64,000 nt of DNA from Alitta virens (lineage: Eukaryota > Annelida > Polychaeta > Phyllodocida > Nereididae): positions 3,356,907-3,420,906 of the forward strand of contig OW028584.1 of NCBI GenBank assembly GCA_932294295.1. Reading direction: 5' to 3'. The notes beneath the pieces are model-generated. The model did no database searches. It had not been told where the DNA came from and saw only the letters and a program-made list of their open reading frames with translations. Position numbers and translations under genes: made by a program. Below, piece by piece: positions 59,465 to 64,000 of this stretch (position 1 is its first letter; the number at the start of each line of letters is the position of its first letter).

Positions 59465-60719
59465 AATATATGTCAGCAATCATTATTTCTATTGCAACAA
59501 TCCCAACCACGGAGGCGGGATCATTTTTCCTGCCAACAACTACGATAGCAACTCCGCAAGAAGCTGTCACCAGATATCCCACTATTGCGCACCATAATCA
59601 TTATTGCGTCATTTAGTCTGGCACTTGTCAATCTCCTTTTCATTATTATAGAGAAAGTCACTCTATATGTGCAAAATATCTATTGAATGTCACCCTACAA
59701 CAGTTGCATACAGAATTTTTCTGTTGTCTTTACAGTATTGAGTCCATAATGTACACCAATATCTTAACCATCCCTCACATCTTGGGAGTCCATCAAATGC
59801 CAATTATCAACTAACATCTCAGCATCAGTAAGACTCTCGCAGTTAAATTACAATCTGCTCCAAATGTATTGCATACTTTAAGTAGTATGTTACTCAACTA
59901 GTTTGTAGTCAACACATGTTTTTCACACTTTAGTACAGCTCTTTTCTTGTCATCCAGACTCTCTGGAACCATTGCTAAATGTGTATGGATACATGTCATC
60001 TGTGTCAATCTTAAGGATGTCTCATCATGACATTGACCACATAACAAGTACTTTTTCCAGTCAGTCACACTGGTATATCCATACCACCAAAATGGAACGG
60101 CATCAATAAAAGAAGTCCAGCCACGTATACCGGATCCAGGGAATAATAGCAATCATCAGAGCAACATCCAAACAGGACCCCAGTTCCATCCCCATCCCGA
60201 GTGTCAATGCCGTGACATTGTCAAGGCACATCTGCTCAACAAGTACTTCAACGGACAGCCAGCCAGCCACAAGTCATGTCCCCAGGCCAAGACGGGATAC
60301 CCAAGTCTGAACATTGTTGTATCACAAATTCGACAATGGCATAGAAATCGATAAAAAGAGAAGAAATCAACCGTATCTGAGTGCGATACGATAGAAAAGC
60401 GGTATTTCTAAGCCTAAAGCAGGTGTATTTTGTGTGGCAACATTTACTAAAAGGCTAGGAACCGCACAAGGTCGAACTTCCATATTTAAAGTGATATGAA
60501 GTCTCATATCTAGGTCAAACTGAAAGTTTCTTTTAATTTACCACTGAATGATAGTGGAGGATGTGTATTGTCAGAAACCACTTTGCTTTGTGCCCATCCA
60601 TTTGCTAGTAATGAGTATTTCAGTCTTAAAATCAGCTGTAGTGATTTTGGTGTACACCGAAATAATTTGAAACTTGGCTTGGGTCACATGACCACAGCCA
60701 GGCAGAGCCAAATTCCAAC

Positions 60720-60935
60720 CACCAGGAACCACGAGGGTTTTGTTTACTCTGGAAAATTGTGTTTATACATTAATTGAAGCTATGAAAAGTGATTCTGAAC
60801 AAGGTAAACTGTTTTCACAATTCATATGAGTAAATATGATACACTGTGAATGGAGGACAAGCCCATCTAATTGTTTCTGTTAGTTTGACAGCTCTGACCA
60901 CATGGGCCACATGAATAAATTATGATAATACCCCA
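60720..60935 (+). repeat. Dispersed repeat, copy 2 (partner at 37.5 kb)
   Basis: It matches 37540-37745 in the same orientation with moderate divergence; shared blocks include TTGTTTCTGTTAGTTTGACA and GGGCCACAT(A/G)AATAAATTA. Confidence 0.75.
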
Positions 60936-62569
60936 TAGCCTGCAGCAGCAGCAGCCAACCCACAGTGACTCCACCATGATGCCCAAATCTTGCCTAACGG
61001 ATTTTACCAGTACTTTGATGCTGTGTTCTGTCAAGATTATGACTTAAATGTTTCAAAAAAGTACAAAACAAGTAAGTTTAGTGGTAGATGTAGCTATTTC
61101 TTCAGTTAAGGGCTGGATTTGCCTGGGAAGGTCTGAGACATCATATCACTTTAAGCATGTACGCCTTTGCATAATTCATTAGCTTATTATAATATTGTTT
61201 TTCTGTATATTTATAATGATGAAATAGAATGAATTTTTCTATCCAATACTTAGCACTTGCCGAGCATGTTGAAAATTATAACAGTGATAGACATGTTTAA
61301 CTATTACAAGTATTACTGATAGTTTGTATAATTTCTGACCTTTTATTAATTTGTGGGCATGGTAACACTCAAATTTATTCTAGTCGGGTCAGTGGGCATC
61401 AGCATTAGGCTAAGTAGCTCCTGGCCGCAGGGCTACTGTTTCGACCCATTGAAAAACTGGCGATCAATTCGACCAGTGTACAGATCAGCGATCCACAACT
61501 TCCACACTGCGTTTTGCCCCTGCTATTTGGGAAAATGTAAAACAATAAGATTATTCAAAAGTATGAAATATTCACGCACTTTCTACCTTTATTCGGCCAA
61601 TTTTAGCACTATTCTCCTATGTTTCCATATTCCCCCAAGCCGAATCACTGAGTGTATTAATTTTATAGTGCCTGCGAATGTAGAAACAACAAAAAAGTAA
61701 ACCTCTTGCTCCGACTTTTATCTTCCAATATCATGAGTTTCCAGTGTTAAATAGCCTAAAGTAACTAATGTTTGTTAAGTATGAATAACTAACTTTTTCT
61801 TGCAAAACTACCTGTTTACAAAGAAATTTTTTATTTTTAAATTGCCGAATCCACAGTTTGTTTGTTTACATCTCGTGACAAAAATGGTGGCAATGGTCAA
61901 CTTGTTTGCTTCAGATCAAAGCTTGTAAAGCCTGTGCGCAATGATAATTTATCATCTTAGTGACTGTAAATTCAGTTTAAGGTGAGGAGTTGACAGGACA
62001 GCTGTTAATAGTGAGAGGCTTGCAGTTGAATTATTCGCCAATTGGAAATATGCCTGAACCGTGGCTGTGACATATCAAAGCTGTCGGAGAAGCCACAGTC
62101 CGGGGCTATAAGCTAAGGGGCAAAAGCTATTGATGTTATTGCAATATTGGGCAGTTTGCAGACACTGCAACAAATTTCATTTTTCAGGTGACATGGAGTG
62201 TAATTGACTAGGCTCAACTTAGAAACGACCAGACTGTGTTTATTGATTTAATGGCTAATAGCAACATAGTTATGGGGCTGAATTGTTGGAGTATCCAACC
62301 TCAGATTTGAGGTTGGACAGATTCCTCAGTCTAAATTTGTGGGAAGTCTGTTAAGCCCCCTATTTAAGATCTAATGTTTGTTTTTCTCTGCTAAAATTTT
62401 ACTTGACAATTTATCTGAAAAATGACAGAATTAGAATTTTCACAAATGTGTTCAAATTTTACATACATGACATTTTCATGATTGACTAGTGATTGTTGCT
62501 CTCATTTTCCCGCCGCCATGTTTGTTTTGTTGAAAATGCATTGTGGGTCAATATCATAATTTATTTATA

Positions 62570-63273
62570 GGCCGCAGGAGCGGCCCCATAGGGGCCGCCC
62601 GTAGGGCTTTTATGACTAGAGATTGGCCAAAAACAAAATCTACTGTCATGCTATACTCAGATGACCGGATCGGAACTATGTTGTCCTAATTAATCTGTGC
62701 GGCCATGATGCGCAAAAACTTTCAATGACCTACTTACACAAAAATCGTTCTTAGCTTCAGATGATACAGATCTACCCAACAAATTTGAAGAAACTCATGT
62801 TAGAACACTGTTAATCATCAGTTCTATGAGATTCAAGACAAGACAAGCAGTAGAACTATGGTTTTGAATGTTCCATGGGAGCTACGTCCATTGCCGTGAT
62901 TTTCCATAAAGCTAGCCAACTAAATGAACGTTCGACCAATCAGAGCAGAGCTTATTTAATTACTAGGTCATTTGCTAGGCAACGAGCTCTAACAAACTCT
63001 GTGATTGGCCGTGGCGCTTAAGTTAGAAATCAATGCGCCGTCATGATCCGCGCTGACAAAAAATAAGCCAAAACTTTTATTGATGACGTCACAGAAAATG
63101 CCTTTGGCGGCGTACAAGGTAATCATGACTGTGTACGTACGAAAAACGATGTGTTTGCTCAACCGGAACAATCACGATTTTGTTGTTGTTAATACCCACA
63201 TGTATGAAAATGGCAACAAAGTATCGTTTTACTACAACTCCTGCGGCCTCTCATGCACATTGCATAATCATAT
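62570..63273 (+). mobile_element. TA-flanked element, copy 3 (short, diverged)
   Basis: It has the same two ends as copies 1 and 2 (GGCCGCAGGAGCGGCCCC; CATGCACATTGCATAATCATAT) and TA on both sides, but the middle is missing and the shared parts differ at many positions. It is an older, internally deleted member of the family. Confidence 0.85.
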
Positions 63274-64000
63274 TATTTTGTAAAAATATGGCCTGTCACA
63301 TACTAAAAAGGTATCATTGTAGGCAAAAAAATGAAATTCAGGTTTTTCAAAGAAAAATAGTTTCACCAAATAATGAATGACTGAAAGGCCTGACTATGAA
63401 GTCACCATTGTGATGTCATTATTGTGACCTCATTAGAGCCAATGGTGATGTCATCACAGGCCAATTGTGATGTCATCAACCAAGAATGCCTTGCACAGTA
63501 AAATAAAAATGGTGGCATCAAGATGAGAGCTAGCTGGAGGTAATTTATTGTACATACTTTTAAAATCTAACTCTTCAGTTTGTTTCAAATTACACCAAAG
63601 AATATAAATCAGTATTTTATGAGGGCATCCATCCAGCATTTGTTCATAAATTGAGCTCCCACAAATTTAAATGGGCTTATCTGCTCGTCTCTCAGCTTGA
63701 GCGCAAGAAACGAGAATATTGTCAAGGGCTGAAGGGTGGCAAATTTGAAATGGGATTGGCAGGAGGTGGCATACCCAAAATAACGCCTTCACCAGCTTTG
63801 AGCAGGGTTAACATGCATCGTTTCGACGGTTTGAGGTTGAACATAACGCTCAAAATACCACAACTTACGCAAATAAGTCCCTGTCATCCGAGCATGCAAT
63901 AATAAGCAAAGTTCGGGCTTGTCCGCTGTGGCCATTTAATAAGCTTCCTGCTTGACTGACACTGAGCACGCTAGACCAATGGGAAGCGAGTTTACATTAA

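Larger units (their letters stand above)
48043..64000. other. Host intergenic or intronic DNA upstream of the cGLR gene
   Basis: No protein gene with recognisable domains is seen in these 16 kb apart from LINE remnants. The transposon copies, dispersed repeats, possible LTR and microsatellites found here are listed separately. Confidence 0.55.

Overview
The window is metazoan DNA: AT-rich, with GT-AG introns, tRNA-headed SINE-like copies, a decayed LINE and many DNA-transposon copies with recognisable target-site duplications. I cannot name the host beyond a probable aquatic invertebrate.

Positions 1 to about 18,200 hold a Maverick/Polinton-class integrated DNA virus (adintovirus-like). All readable coding frames are open. 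Rightward genes, in order: small two-pass membrane protein; retroviral-type integrase with a chromodomain; single-jelly-roll minor capsid protein; basic protein; double-jelly-roll major capsid protein; FtsK/HerA packaging ATPase; helical protein; basic virion-like protein with an adenain-type LSGG site; a spliced protein with two PC4-like domains; and a three-exon membrane protein. Leftward genes: a two-exon protein-primed PolB of 1391 aa and a three-exon mucin-like glycoprotein of 347 aa. The two groups converge on 10.1-11.4 kb, which carries a cluster of palindromes. No adenain-type protease is visible. The left terminus was not found and may lie outside the window; the right terminus is between the PolB start and 18.2 kb.

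Positions 18.2-18.6 kb hold an ankyrin-repeat exon on the minus strand. Positions 20.9-48.0 kb hold one minus-strand host gene: a cGAS/Mab-21-type nucleotidyltransferase with N-terminal ankyrin repeats (cGAS-like receptor, cGLR). Its first exon, a large catalytic exon and a last exon join with matching splice phases across a 22.8 kb intron. A 1.68 kb TA-flanked element sits inside the catalytic exon, between the E-x-D metal-binding pair and the third catalytic Asp. Removing the element and one TA restores an open frame. A copy more than 99% identical lies 9 kb away inside the long intron, and a shorter diverged copy lies at 62.6 kb.

The rest (18.6-20.9 kb, the long intron, and 48-64 kb) is non-coding host DNA. 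It contains non-autonomous DNA transposons with definable boundaries (hAT-like, pogo-like, TTAA-flanked, and two with TIRs built from short tandem units), a dispersed inverted repeat pair, SINE-like pieces, LINE remnants, a possible solo LTR and simple repeats.
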